A program made the position numbers and the translations under genes. The notes beneath the pieces are model-generated. The model saw nothing but the letters and a program-made list of their open reading frames with translations. It made no database searches and was not told the origin of the DNA. From positions 1 through 23,256 of the forward strand of contig JAPXTA010000084.1 of assembly GCA_033812735.1 (NCBI GenBank): DNA of 23,256 bases. The letters are read 5' to 3'. Below are positions 1 to 6,480 of this stretch, one piece after another. The stretch comes from JABFRJ01 sp033812735 (GTDB taxonomy: Bacteria > Pseudomonadota > Alphaproteobacteria > Rhizobiales > Hyphomicrobiaceae). Numbering within the stretch: the first letter of the stretch is position 1; each line of letters starts with the position of its first letter.

Positions 1-316
1 CATCGTCGGCCGCGAAGTCGTCACCAACCCTGCCGTGTTTATCGCCTCTCAGCCGACGTGGGGCGTCGATGCCGGCGCCGCAGCCCTCATCCACGAACAG
101 ATCATCGCGCTCGCCAAATCCGGCAGCGCCGTTGTCGTCATCAGTCAGGATCTCGACGAACTCTTCACTATCGCCCACCGCATCGCCGTCATCGCCGGCG
201 GCCGCCTCTCGCCCGCCCGGCCCACCGAAGACCTCACCGTCGAAGCCATCGGTCTAGCCATGGGCGGCACTCATCCGCCAAATCCGCACGAAGCTGTGGT
301 GGCAGCCCATGGATAG
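1..316 (+). CDS. ABC transporter ATP-binding protein, BMP/sugar type, C-terminal end (5' partial)
   Basis: This is the last ~104 residues of a cytoplasmic ATPase subunit that would power the two permeases downstream. The reading frame is open from base 2. The sequence reads GREVVTNPAVFIASQPTWGVD, followed by VVVISQDLDELFTIAHRIAVI and then GGRLSP. This is the Walker B/D-loop to switch-histidine stretch of the second nucleotide-binding domain in tandem-domain ATPases of sugar and nucleoside importers. The Walker B Glu position is Gln (ASQPT), which I recall as usual for the second domain of BMP-linked ATPases. The family's usual Arg in QPTRG is Trp here. The first domain and both Walker A motifs lie outside the window. 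The nearest plus-strand neighbour is a cognate-type permease after a 278-base gap that holds a repeat pair. The family call is firm; the substrate is inferred from the downstream genes. Confidence 0.9.
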   Translation, partial: IVGREVVTNPAVFIASQPTWGVDAGAAALIHEQIIALAKSGSAVVVISQDLDELFTIAHRIAVIAGGRLSPARPTEDLTVEAIGLAMGGTHPPNPHEAVVAAHG

Positions 317-404
317 ATTTGCACTTACAGCGCTGTCGTCGAGAGCGACCGCGTGTTCGCGCCCGATCGTCGGAAGAAGTCCTACGCCAGATAATGCCCC
401 CTGT

Positions 405-548
405 CGTCATCCCGGCGAAGGCCGGGACCCACGGCAAGCTTCGACGAATTCCGCGATCAATCGCAACGACGCTGCGGCGACGGGGGCCAATCGCAGGTAT
501 CTGCATTGCCACGCTGTGTCATGGGTCCCGGCCTTCGCCGGGATGACG
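405..548. repeat. Pair of exact 27-bp inverted repeats (REP-like), each with an inner hairpin
   Basis: Bases 405-431 and 522-548 are exact reverse complements over 27 bp. Each arm contains an inner palindrome, CCCGGC-GAAG-GCCGGG, so it can fold alone, and the two arms can also pair around about 90 bases of unrelated sequence. Such units are dispersed in many alphaproteobacterial genomes. Here the pair fills most of the gap between the ATPase and first permease genes. Open frames across it read PWVPAFAGMT-like peptides, which are repeat artefacts and not genes. Confidence 0.9.
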
Positions 549-580
549 ATGTTGGGAGCCCTCACGAGCATTTATGGGCC

Positions 581-586
581 GAGGGA
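581..586 (+). promoter_or_regulatory. Ribosome binding site deciding the start of the first permease
   Basis: GAGGGA ends 8 bases before the ATG at 595. The in-frame ATG at 574 lies upstream of this site and has no comparable purine stretch before it, so 595 is the better start. Confidence 0.6.
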
Positions 587-594
587 AATTCGTC

Positions 595-1671
595 ATGCTT
601 AGACTCGTGCCGCGGCGCGAGCCGTCGCGTCTCTTTCAATACCTCACGCCGCTTCTCGCGCTCGGCCTGACGCTGCTCGCTGGCTTCGTGATGTTTGCGA
701 TGCTCGGCAAGGACCCGCTGCGCGCGCTCGGCCTCATCTTCGTCACGCCGCTGACATCGATCCGCGGCCTCTCCGAAATCACCGTCAAAGCAACGCCGCT
801 GATCCTCATCGCAACCGGCCTGGCCATCGGCTTCCGCGCCGGCATCTGGAACATCGGCGCCGAGGGCCAATTCACCATCGGCGCGGCAGCTGGCGGTGCG
901 GTCGCAATCGTCATGCACCCGAACGACGCAGTCTGGCTGCTGCCGGCCATGTGCCTCGCCGGCATGCTCGGCGGCATGGCGTGGGCGGCAATCCCCGCGC
1001 TACTCAAGTCGCGCTTCAACGCCAACGAAATCCTCGTCAGCTTGATGCTCGTCTATGTCGCGACGCTCTTGCTGTCTTATCTCGTGCACGGCACGCTGAA
1101 GGATCCCAAGTCCTTCGGCTTCCCCGAAAGCGTGCTCTTTCAGGACAGCGCGCAACTGCCGCGGTTCATGACTAGCACCCGCGCCCACATCGGTTTCCTC
1201 GTCGCGAGTCTAGCCGTCGTCGTCGCGCACATCGTCATGACCCGCCACCGCTTCGGCTTCGAGGTCCGCGTTCATGGCGAAGCGCCCGACGCCGCCCGCT
1301 TCGCCGGCATCTCCGAGAACCGGATGATCTGGACCACCTTCATGATTTCCGGTGCGCTCGCCGGTCTCGCCGGCTTGTTCGAGGCGGCAGGTCCCGTCGG
1401 CCAACTCGTACCGGCACTCCCCGTCGGCTATGGCTTCACCGCCATCATCGTTGCCTTTCTCGGCCGCCTGACACCATTCGGAATTCTGCTCGCGGGCCTT
1501 CTCCTCGCGCTCACTTACATCGGCGGCGAGACGGCGCAGGTCGCCATGAGCCTGCCGAGCGCCACGACCAGCGTCTTCCAAGGCATGCTGCTGTTCTTCC
1601 TGCTCGCCTGCGATGTGCTGGTCCGCTACCGCTTTACGCTGGCGTTCCAGCATGTGCCTCCAGCAAGCTAG
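595..1671 (+). CDS. ABC transporter permease, BMP-type (purine/nucleoside importer subunit)
   Basis: This 358-residue inner-membrane protein forms half of the importer channel. It has a basic N-terminus (MLRLVPRREPSR), a first hydrophobic segment at about residues 17-35, and a series of further membrane segments. The motif GFRAGIWNIGAEGQFTIGA (about residues 82-100) is the hallmark of the BPD_transp_2 permeases paired with BMP-family binding proteins (YufP/NupP type). A second signature, GFEVRVHGEAPDAARFAGI, is the cytoplasmic coupling stretch. The protein ends in a hydrophobic segment and a short tail. Start 595 is preferred over 574 because of a GAGGGA site. In related loci the two permease genes are normally adjacent; here they are separated by about 900 bases carrying an unrelated gene. 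The family is certain. Purine specificity is inferred from guanine deaminase downstream. Confidence 0.92.
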   Translation: MLRLVPRREPSRLFQYLTPLLALGLTLLAGFVMFAMLGKDPLRALGLIFVTPLTSIRGLSEITVKATPLILIATGLAIGFRAGIWNIGAEGQFTIGAAAGGAVAIVMHPNDAVWLLPAMCLAGMLGGMAWAAIPALLKSRFNANEILVSLMLVYVATLLLSYLVHGTLKDPKSFGFPESVLFQDSAQLPRFMTSTRAHIGFLVASLAVVVAHIVMTRHRFGFEVRVHGEAPDAARFAGISENRMIWTTFMISGALAGLAGLFEAAGPVGQLVPALPVGYGFTAIIVAFLGRLTPFGILLAGLLLALTYIGGETAQVAMSLPSATTSVFQGMLLFFLLACDVLVRYRFTLAFQHVPPAS

Positions 1672-1784
1672 TCGCAGTCAGCCCCCTCGTACATCTTCGT
1701 GAAGCGTTCGAGTCAGCAGGGGCCCGACTTTCATCCTGATCGTATAGACTGCGACTGTTTAAGGTGCTCCCGAGGGAAAGTTCG

Positions 1785-2486
1785 ATGGTGAAAATACCCG
1801 GCCCCGAAACAGTTTACGGGCACTGCAAATTCTGCGGCGCCGCAAAGCGAGCAAAAGTACTTGCAAAGCACGACTGGTCTCGAAATAGAGGCGAGGTCAC
1901 TTACTGGGAGACGCACTCCATTCTCGAGTGCGGCGGGTGTGAGCACCTGTATCACCAGATTAATAGATACAATACGGAAGACGTTGAGGAAGGTGAGGAT
2001 GGCTGGCTTCAAGCCGTCCAGCATACCGAGTACTGGCCGCGCCCAGTGCGAAGAGGCCGACCTGATTGGCTGACTGAGCTTCTTGCAAAAGACGACGCAT
2101 TGTACGGAATTCTGCAAGAGGCTTATACGGCCTACGACGAAGAGCTCTTCATTTTGACCGCTGTTGGGATTCGGACCTCATTCGATCGAGCGACTGAGGC
2201 GTTGCAAATCGATCCGGCGAACACGTTCGAAGAGAAAATGGATGAATTGCTAGATCAGAAGTATATCGGGGGGAAAGAGAGAGCCAGTATTCAGGTTTTG
2301 GTAGATGCCGGAAGCGCGGCGGCCCATCGTGGATGGAAGCCCAAAGACAGTGAACTTTCGACTTTGTTCGGTATCCTCGAAAGCTTCATTCATAGGTGTT
2401 TCTTTGAGCAACATGAGGTGCAAAAGCTATCTTCGAGAGTACCCCCAAAGCCAAAACGAACGAAAAAAAAGAAGAGCACGCCATGA
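1785..2486 (+). CDS. Hypothetical protein with DUF4145-like domain and N-terminal double CxxC
   Basis: This is a 233-residue soluble protein of unknown function. The N-terminus has two CxxC pairs, CKFC near residue 12 and CGGC near residue 46, suggesting a small zinc ribbon. The second half fits DUF4145: a helical region with VGIRTSFDRATEAL and then the VDAGSAAAHRGW motif (about residues 180-191). DUF4145 occurs alone and attached to restriction-type proteins, but its biochemical role is not established. The tail is strongly basic (KPKRTKKKKSTP) and encoded partly by an A8 run at 2463-2470. The ATG at 1785 follows GAGGGA at 1772-1777 with good spacing; an upstream in-frame GTG at 1764 lacks such a site. 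The gene lies between two permease genes that normally adjoin. Its composition is poorer in GC (25 of 60 bases at 2221-2280 against 38 of 60 at 2641-2700), which suggests acquisition. The domain call rests on motif recall and is fairly sure; no function is claimed. Confidence 0.8.
   Translation: MVKIPGPETVYGHCKFCGAAKRAKVLAKHDWSRNRGEVTYWETHSILECGGCEHLYHQINRYNTEDVEEGEDGWLQAVQHTEYWPRPVRRGRPDWLTELLAKDDALYGILQEAYTAYDEELFILTAVGIRTSFDRATEALQIDPANTFEEKMDELLDQKYIGGKERASIQVLVDAGSAAAHRGWKPKDSELSTLFGILESFIHRCFFEQHEVQKLSSRVPPKPKRTKKKKSTP
2463..2470 (+). repeat. A8 homopolymer near the 3' end of the DUF4145-like gene
   Basis: Eight consecutive A bases form part of the Lys codons before the stop at 2484-2486. 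If one A is dropped, or the ribosome slips +1, the frame continues to a stop at 2566-2568, three bases before the next permease ATG. The run is plain; its use as a slippery site is conjecture. Confidence 0.6.
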
Positions 2487-2571
2487 GCGGGGCTTGTTCG
2501 ACGTTGCTGATTGTTATTGGCAACGTGACTGTGAGCGCCTTCCCTACTTCCCTGCTGCCAGAGACTGAACA

Positions 2572-3450
2572 ATGGACCTCGCAACCGGCATCCTCGTCGG
2601 CCTGATCATTGCGGCGACTCCGCTTATCTACGCGGCGCTCGGCGAACTCGTCGTCGAGAAAGCAGGCGTCCTCAACCTCGGCGTCGAGGGCATGATGGTG
2701 ATCGGTGCCGTCGCAGCGTTCGCCGCCAAGCTGACCACCGGCAGCTACATCGTTGCACTCGGCGCCGCCATGCTCGCAGGCGCCGTGATGGCTCTCATCT
2801 TCGGCGTACTCACGCAGGTCCTGCTCTCCAATCAGGTCGCGACCGGCCTCGCGCTGACTCTCTTCGGCCTCGGCCTATCCGCCCTCGCGGGGCAAGGATG
2901 GTCCGGCCTCTCGTCCGGCAAATTCCCGACCCTGGTCGGCGGCATCGATAGTCTCGCCATTCTGGCTGTCGTTCTCGCCGCCACCGTCGCTTGGTTCCTG
3001 TCGTCGACGAAGCCCGGCCTCGTCGTCCGCGCTGTCGGCGAAAACCATGACGCGGCCCACGCGATAGGCACGCCGGTCGTCCTCGTTCGCATGGCCGCGC
3101 TCGCCTTCGGTGGCGCCATGGCCGGCATCGGTGGCGCATACTTGAGCCTCGTTCAAACCCCTTTCTGGGTCGAGAAAATGACCGCCGGCCGCGGCTGGAT
3201 CGCCCTCGCCCTCGTTGTCTTCGCGGCGTGGCGGCCGTCGCGCGTCCTGCTCGGCGCCTACCTTTTCGGCGGCATCACGATCTTGCAGCTCCACGGCCAA
3301 GGGCTCGGCCTCAAGGTCGACGCCCAAATCCTTTCGATGCTCCCCTACCTCGCGACCATCGTCGTGCTCGTCGTCATCTCCCGCGACAAATGGAAGATGC
3401 GCCTCAACGCCCCGGCCTCCCTAGGCAAGGTCTTCTACGCCCCGCAGTAA
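2572..3450 (+). CDS. ABC transporter permease, BMP-type (second channel subunit)
   Basis: This 292-residue inner-membrane protein is the second channel half of the importer. It opens with a hydrophobic segment and then GELVVEKAGVLNLGVEGMM (about residues 24-42), the signature of NupQ/YufQ-type permeases. The coupling region VVRAVGENHDAAHAIG lies near residues 145-160, followed by GWIALALVVFAAWRPSRVLLGAYLFG. The length is normal for the family, and predicted membrane segments run throughout. No strong ribosome binding site precedes the ATG; only weak purines (GAGACTGA) lie within the preceding 11 bases. Translation may once have been coupled to the first permease before the intervening gene arrived; that is inference. 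The ATG is supported by the conserved N-terminal start pattern. Confidence 0.93.
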   Translation: MDLATGILVGLIIAATPLIYAALGELVVEKAGVLNLGVEGMMVIGAVAAFAAKLTTGSYIVALGAAMLAGAVMALIFGVLTQVLLSNQVATGLALTLFGLGLSALAGQGWSGLSSGKFPTLVGGIDSLAILAVVLAATVAWFLSSTKPGLVVRAVGENHDAAHAIGTPVVLVRMAALAFGGAMAGIGGAYLSLVQTPFWVEKMTAGRGWIALALVVFAAWRPSRVLLGAYLFGGITILQLHGQGLGLKVDAQILSMLPYLATIVVLVVISRDKWKMRLNAPASLGKVFYAPQ

Positions 3451-3591
3451 CGCCGCGCCCTAGCCGATTTTCCTATCGCCGGAATAGCAATTGCCTCGAA
3501 AACAGGCGTGGACCGGCCCTTCGTCCATCTGCACAGCGCCACAAAAACCGGCTAGACACCCCGCCAGGAGCGGCCCATGCCGCCCGGTCAA

Positions 3592-3597
3592 AGGGAG
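3592..3597 (+). promoter_or_regulatory. Ribosome binding site deciding the start of the BMP-family binding protein
   Basis: AGGGAG lies 7 bases before the ATG at 3605. The frame is open further upstream to 3491, but the signal peptide begins exactly at 3605, so the two signals agree. Confidence 0.75.
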
Positions 3598-3604
3598 TGG
3601 TGCA

Positions 3605-4684
3605 ATGTTTTCGAGACGCGCGTTCGCGGGTGCCGTTCTAGCGGCGGCCACTGTGATGTCTGCCGGCCCCGTGCTGGCGCAGAGCAAGACCAAGGTCGGC
3701 TTCGTCTACGTCGGCCCGATCGGTGATCACGGCTGGAGCTACCAGCATCATCAGGCGCTGCTCGCCCTCAAAAAGGAATTCGGCGACAAGATCGAGACGA
3801 CGCACGTTGAGAACGTGCCGGAAGGCCCCGACGCCGAACGCGTCATCGACCAACTCGCCGCCGCCGGCAACAAAATCATCTTCACGACCTCGTTCGGATT
3901 CATGAACCCGACCATCAAGGTCGCGCAGAAGTATCCCGACGTGAAGTTCGAGCATGTCTCGGGCTACAAGCAGGCCCCGAACGTCGCGACGTCGAACATC
4001 CGCTACTACGAAGGCCGTTACGTCGCCGGCATCCTCGCCGCGAAAGCGACCAAGTCGAACACCATCGGCTACATCGCCTCTTTCCCGATTCCCGAAGTGG
4101 TGATGGGCATCAACGCCGCTTACCTCGGCGCCAAGTCGGTCAATCCGAACGTCAAGTTCAAGATCGTCTGGGTCTCCACTTGGTTCGATCCGGGCAAGGA
4201 AGCCGACGCCGCCAAGGCGCTCGCTGATCAGGGCGCCGACGTGCTCTTCCAGCACACCGACAGCCCCGCCGCCGTCCGCTTCGCCGAAGACCGTAAGATC
4301 TTCGCCGTCGGCCAAGCCTCCGACATGGCAAGCTTCGGCAAGAATGCGGTGCTCACATCGCTCGTTAACAACTGGACGCCCTACTACATCGAGCGCGTCA
4401 AGGCGGCGATGGACGGTTCGTGGAAGTCCGGCGACACCTGGAAGGGCATTGGCGGCGGCATGTTGACCATCTCGGCTTACGGCCCGGGCGTCTCGGCTGA
4501 TGCCAAGGCGCTTGCCGATGCGGCGAAGGACAAGATCGCCAAGGGCGAGCTGCATGTCTTCACCGGCCCGCTGAAGAAGCAGGACGGTACAGAGTTCCTG
4601 AAAGCTGGCGAAAAAATCGCCGACAAGGATCTCTCCGGCATGAACTTCTACGTCCAAGGCATCGAAGGCGCGCTGCCGAAGTAA
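3605..4684 (+). CDS. BMP family ABC transporter substrate-binding protein, probable Tat-type signal peptide
   Basis: This 359-residue periplasmic protein captures the substrate for the two permeases upstream. The signal peptide reads MFSRRAFAGAVLAAATVMSA and ends near VLAQS. SRRAFA fits the twin-arginine pattern (S-R-R-x-F). There is no lipobox Cys, so this should be a soluble periplasmic protein rather than a lipoprotein like Gram-positive BmpA/PnrA. Family motifs include VGFVYVGPIGDHGWSYQHH just after the cleavage site, IIFTTSFGFMNP, NIRYYEGRYVAGILAAKAT, and WVSTWFDPGKEADAAKAL. The GDHGW and STWFDP segments are conserved in BMP proteins linked to purine transport. The gene lies 154 bases after the second permease and is followed by a strong hairpin terminator, so it ends the importer transcription unit. 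The family is certain; guanine, xanthine or a nucleoside as substrate is inferred. Confidence 0.95.
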   Translation: MFSRRAFAGAVLAAATVMSAGPVLAQSKTKVGFVYVGPIGDHGWSYQHHQALLALKKEFGDKIETTHVENVPEGPDAERVIDQLAAAGNKIIFTTSFGFMNPTIKVAQKYPDVKFEHVSGYKQAPNVATSNIRYYEGRYVAGILAAKATKSNTIGYIASFPIPEVVMGINAAYLGAKSVNPNVKFKIVWVSTWFDPGKEADAAKALADQGADVLFQHTDSPAAVRFAEDRKIFAVGQASDMASFGKNAVLTSLVNNWTPYYIERVKAAMDGSWKSGDTWKGIGGGMLTISAYGPGVSADAKALADAAKDKIAKGELHVFTGPLKKQDGTEFLKAGEKIADKDLSGMNFYVQGIEGALPK

Positions 4685-4711
4685 GGCACGCCGCCGTCGC
4701 TCGTATCGGTG

Positions 4712-4739
4712 AGGGCCCGGTAGCAATACCGGGCCCTTT
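4712..4739 (+). terminator. Rho-independent terminator after the BMP binding-protein gene
   Basis: An 11-bp perfect stem (AGGGCCCGGTA at 4712-4722, TACCGGGCCCT at 4727-4737) encloses a GCAA tetraloop and is followed by a short T-rich stretch (TTTGCTT). It begins 27 bases after the stop codon and is the clearest terminator in the window. Confidence 0.85.
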
Positions 4740-5035
4740 GCTTGACGGCCGTGCGCAAGCCACGCATCGATTGAAGAAGCGACCCAAGGTCACCCCACCC
4801 CTATCCCTTCCCCGTCGAGGGGAACAGTCCGAGCAAAGCCGAAACCGATTGGATTTCAGCGGCCGCCGTCTGTGGTTGACGGTGGGCCTCGCGATCGGCT
4901 GAAAATAAGAGCGAGCACGCGGCGAGATCAGATGGCCCTCGACACAAGATGCCGACGATTGTTGGGACACCCCTCCCCCTTGTGGGGAGGGGGCGGGGGT
5001 GGGGGTAATCTGTCGGAGCAGCGCGGCGTGACCAA
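4740..5035. repeat. Gene-free stretch between the importer and guaD, holding an inverted pair of C-rich/G-rich repeats
   Basis: No gene is supported here; open frames read low-complexity peptides such as PHPRPLPTRGRG that come from the repeats. Two related units, 4791-4823 and 4968-5006, are in inverted orientation. Each is of the form CCCCACCCC...CCTTCCCC, a 4-base loop, then GGGG, or its complement. The same family appears at 21782-21901. Between them lies about 145 bases of unique sequence with a TTGACG at 4876-4881 but no convincing -10 at normal spacing. The guaD promoter is probably in this region but cannot be pinned down. Confidence 0.7.
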
Positions 5036-6376
5036 ATGATCCCCAACCTCATCATCCGCGGCGAAACGCTGGCCTTCCGCGCCGACCCGTTTGCTCTCGA
5101 ACCGGGCGCAGAGTCATCCGCATCAATCGTTCACGACACTGACGGCGCCGTCGCCATTTCCAATGGCCGCATCGCAGCTGTTGGCTCAGCACGCGACATC
5201 CTTGCCGCTCACCCCGCCGTTCCCGTCGAACAATGGCGCAATCACATCATCATGGCTGGGTTCGTCGACGCCCACGCCCACTACCCACAAACCGAGATCA
5301 TCGCCTCCTACGGCGCGCAGCTCATCGAATGGCTGAACAAATACACCTTCCCCGCCGAGCTTAAGTTCGTAGACCCCGCATATGCGCGCGCCGCCGCCGA
5401 AGCCTACCTCGACGAATGCCTGCGAAACGGCACCACGTCCGCCTCCGTCTACGCGACCGTCCACGCCTGCGCGGCCGACGTGCTGTTCGAAGCCGCCGCG
5501 GCGCGCAACATCGCCATTGCATCAGGCAAGGTGATGATGGATCGCAACGCTCCGGCGGGACTGACTGACACCGCACAATCGAGCTACGACGACAGCAAGC
5601 GCTTGCTCACAAAGTGGCACATGAAGGGACGCGCCACTTACGTCGTCACGCCCCGCTTCGCACCAACCTCGACGCCGGAACAACTCGAGGCAGCCGGTAC
5701 GCTTTGGCGCGAGCACCCCGATGCGCTGATGCAGACCCACATCTCGGAAAACCTCAAAGAAATCGATTGGGTAAGATCGCTCTTCCCAGCCGCCCGCGAC
5801 TACCTCGATGTCTACGAGCAGGCGGGCCTGGTCGGCCCCGGCGCGAACTTTGGTCACGCCATCCATTTGACGCCGCGCGAGATTGCGCGCCTGCGCGAAA
5901 CCGGCTCCGGCATCTCGCATTGCCCGACGTCCAACCTCTTCATCGGCTCCGGCCTCTTCGACATGCAGGGGTTACGCGACACCAAAGATCGCCCCATCGT
6001 CACCGGCCTCGCCACCGACATCGGCGGTGGTTCCTCGGTCTCGATGTTCGCAACTATGCGCGCCGCCTACGAGATCGCCCAGCTCCGCGGCTACAGTCTT
6101 CACCCCGCCAAGGCCTACTATCTCGCCACCATGGGCAGCGCCGCGTTGTTGCGCATGTCCGACCGCATCGGCAATCTCGAAACCGGCAAGTTTGCCGACC
6201 TCATCGTCATCGATCCGCGCTCGACACCGCTCATCGCACAACGCGTCCGCCGCGCGAATGACATCTCCGACGTTCTCTTCGCTCAGATGATCCTCGCCGA
6301 CGACCGCGCCATCGCCGCGACCTACATCGCCGGCAAGCGCCTGCACACGCGATTAGGTGCCGGTCCAGTCGCGTAG
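5036..6376 (+). CDS. guaD: Guanine deaminase
   Basis: This 446-residue cytoplasmic amidohydrolase converts guanine to xanthine and ammonia, an entry step of purine salvage and catabolism. The zinc-site pattern of the family is complete: HxH at H80/H82 in DAHAHYPQ, H235 in THISEN with E238, H274 in FGHAIH, and D328 in ATDIGGG. HCPTSNLFIGSG (about 295-306) is the guanine-deaminase signature that separates it from related chlorohydrolases. The C-terminal composite beta domain with GNLETGKFADLIVID is present, and the length matches the family. The ribosome binding site is weak, but MIPNLIIRGETL is a natural amidohydrolase start. The gene follows the BMP-type importer in the same direction but beyond a terminator and repeats, so it probably has its own promoter. 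Its presence is the main evidence for the importer's purine substrate. Confidence 0.96.
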   Translation: MIPNLIIRGETLAFRADPFALEPGAESSASIVHDTDGAVAISNGRIAAVGSARDILAAHPAVPVEQWRNHIIMAGFVDAHAHYPQTEIIASYGAQLIEWLNKYTFPAELKFVDPAYARAAAEAYLDECLRNGTTSASVYATVHACAADVLFEAAAARNIAIASGKVMMDRNAPAGLTDTAQSSYDDSKRLLTKWHMKGRATYVVTPRFAPTSTPEQLEAAGTLWREHPDALMQTHISENLKEIDWVRSLFPAARDYLDVYEQAGLVGPGANFGHAIHLTPREIARLRETGSGISHCPTSNLFIGSGLFDMQGLRDTKDRPIVTGLATDIGGGSSVSMFATMRAAYEIAQLRGYSLHPAKAYYLATMGSAALLRMSDRIGNLETGKFADLIVIDPRSTPLIAQRVRRANDISDVLFAQMILADDRAIAATYIAGKRLHTRLGAGPVA

Positions 6377-6467
6377 GTTGGGTTAGCGGCGTTTCAGCGG
6401 CGTAACCCAACAAGTCCTGGCGATACGCCTCATGTTGGGTAACGCGCTGCGCGCTAACCCGGCCTAC
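6373..6467. repeat. Inverted repeat pair (GTAGGTTGGGTTAGCG type) between convergent genes
   Basis: Unit one (6373-6411) begins GTAGGTTGGGTTAGCG and ends TAACCCAAC; its ends form a perfect 9-bp stem (6377-6385 with 6403-6411). Unit two (6434-6467) is an imperfect reverse complement of unit one and also folds on itself around CGCGCTGCGCG. The pair overlaps the guaD stop codon and lies between converging guaD and hpaE, so it may act as a two-way terminator. Similar GTAGG.TGGGTTAGCG...TAACCCA.C units are widespread in proteobacterial intergenic DNA. There is no U-tract, so terminator function is only a possibility. Confidence 0.8.
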
Positions 6468-6480
6468 CGCGCATCAATAC

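Noticed and set aside
234..512. Minus-strand open frame with PWVPAFAGMTT
   Set aside because: This peptide is the translation of the REP-like repeat and appears wherever the repeat occurs; the frame also overlaps the ATPase gene end.
574..594. ATG 574 as start of the first permease
   Set aside because: The GAGGGA ribosome binding site lies downstream of it and is well placed for ATG 595.
3638..4726. 362-codon minus-strand open frame opposite the BMP binding protein
   Set aside because: An antisense shadow; the plus-strand protein has a signal peptide, family motifs and a ribosome binding site. It also runs through the terminator.
4876..4905. TTGACG with downstream AAAATAA as a guaD promoter
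   Set aside because: No acceptable -10 box at 16-18 bases spacing; the A-rich stretch is too far away. Left as unproven.
4791..5006. Repeats considered as a CRISPR array
   Set aside because: Only two units, inverted rather than direct, with a spacer far too long and no cas genes.
4560..5055. Minus-strand open frames with PHPRPLPTRGRG-like sequence
   Set aside because: Low-complexity translation of the C-rich/G-rich intergenic repeats, with no family match or start signal.
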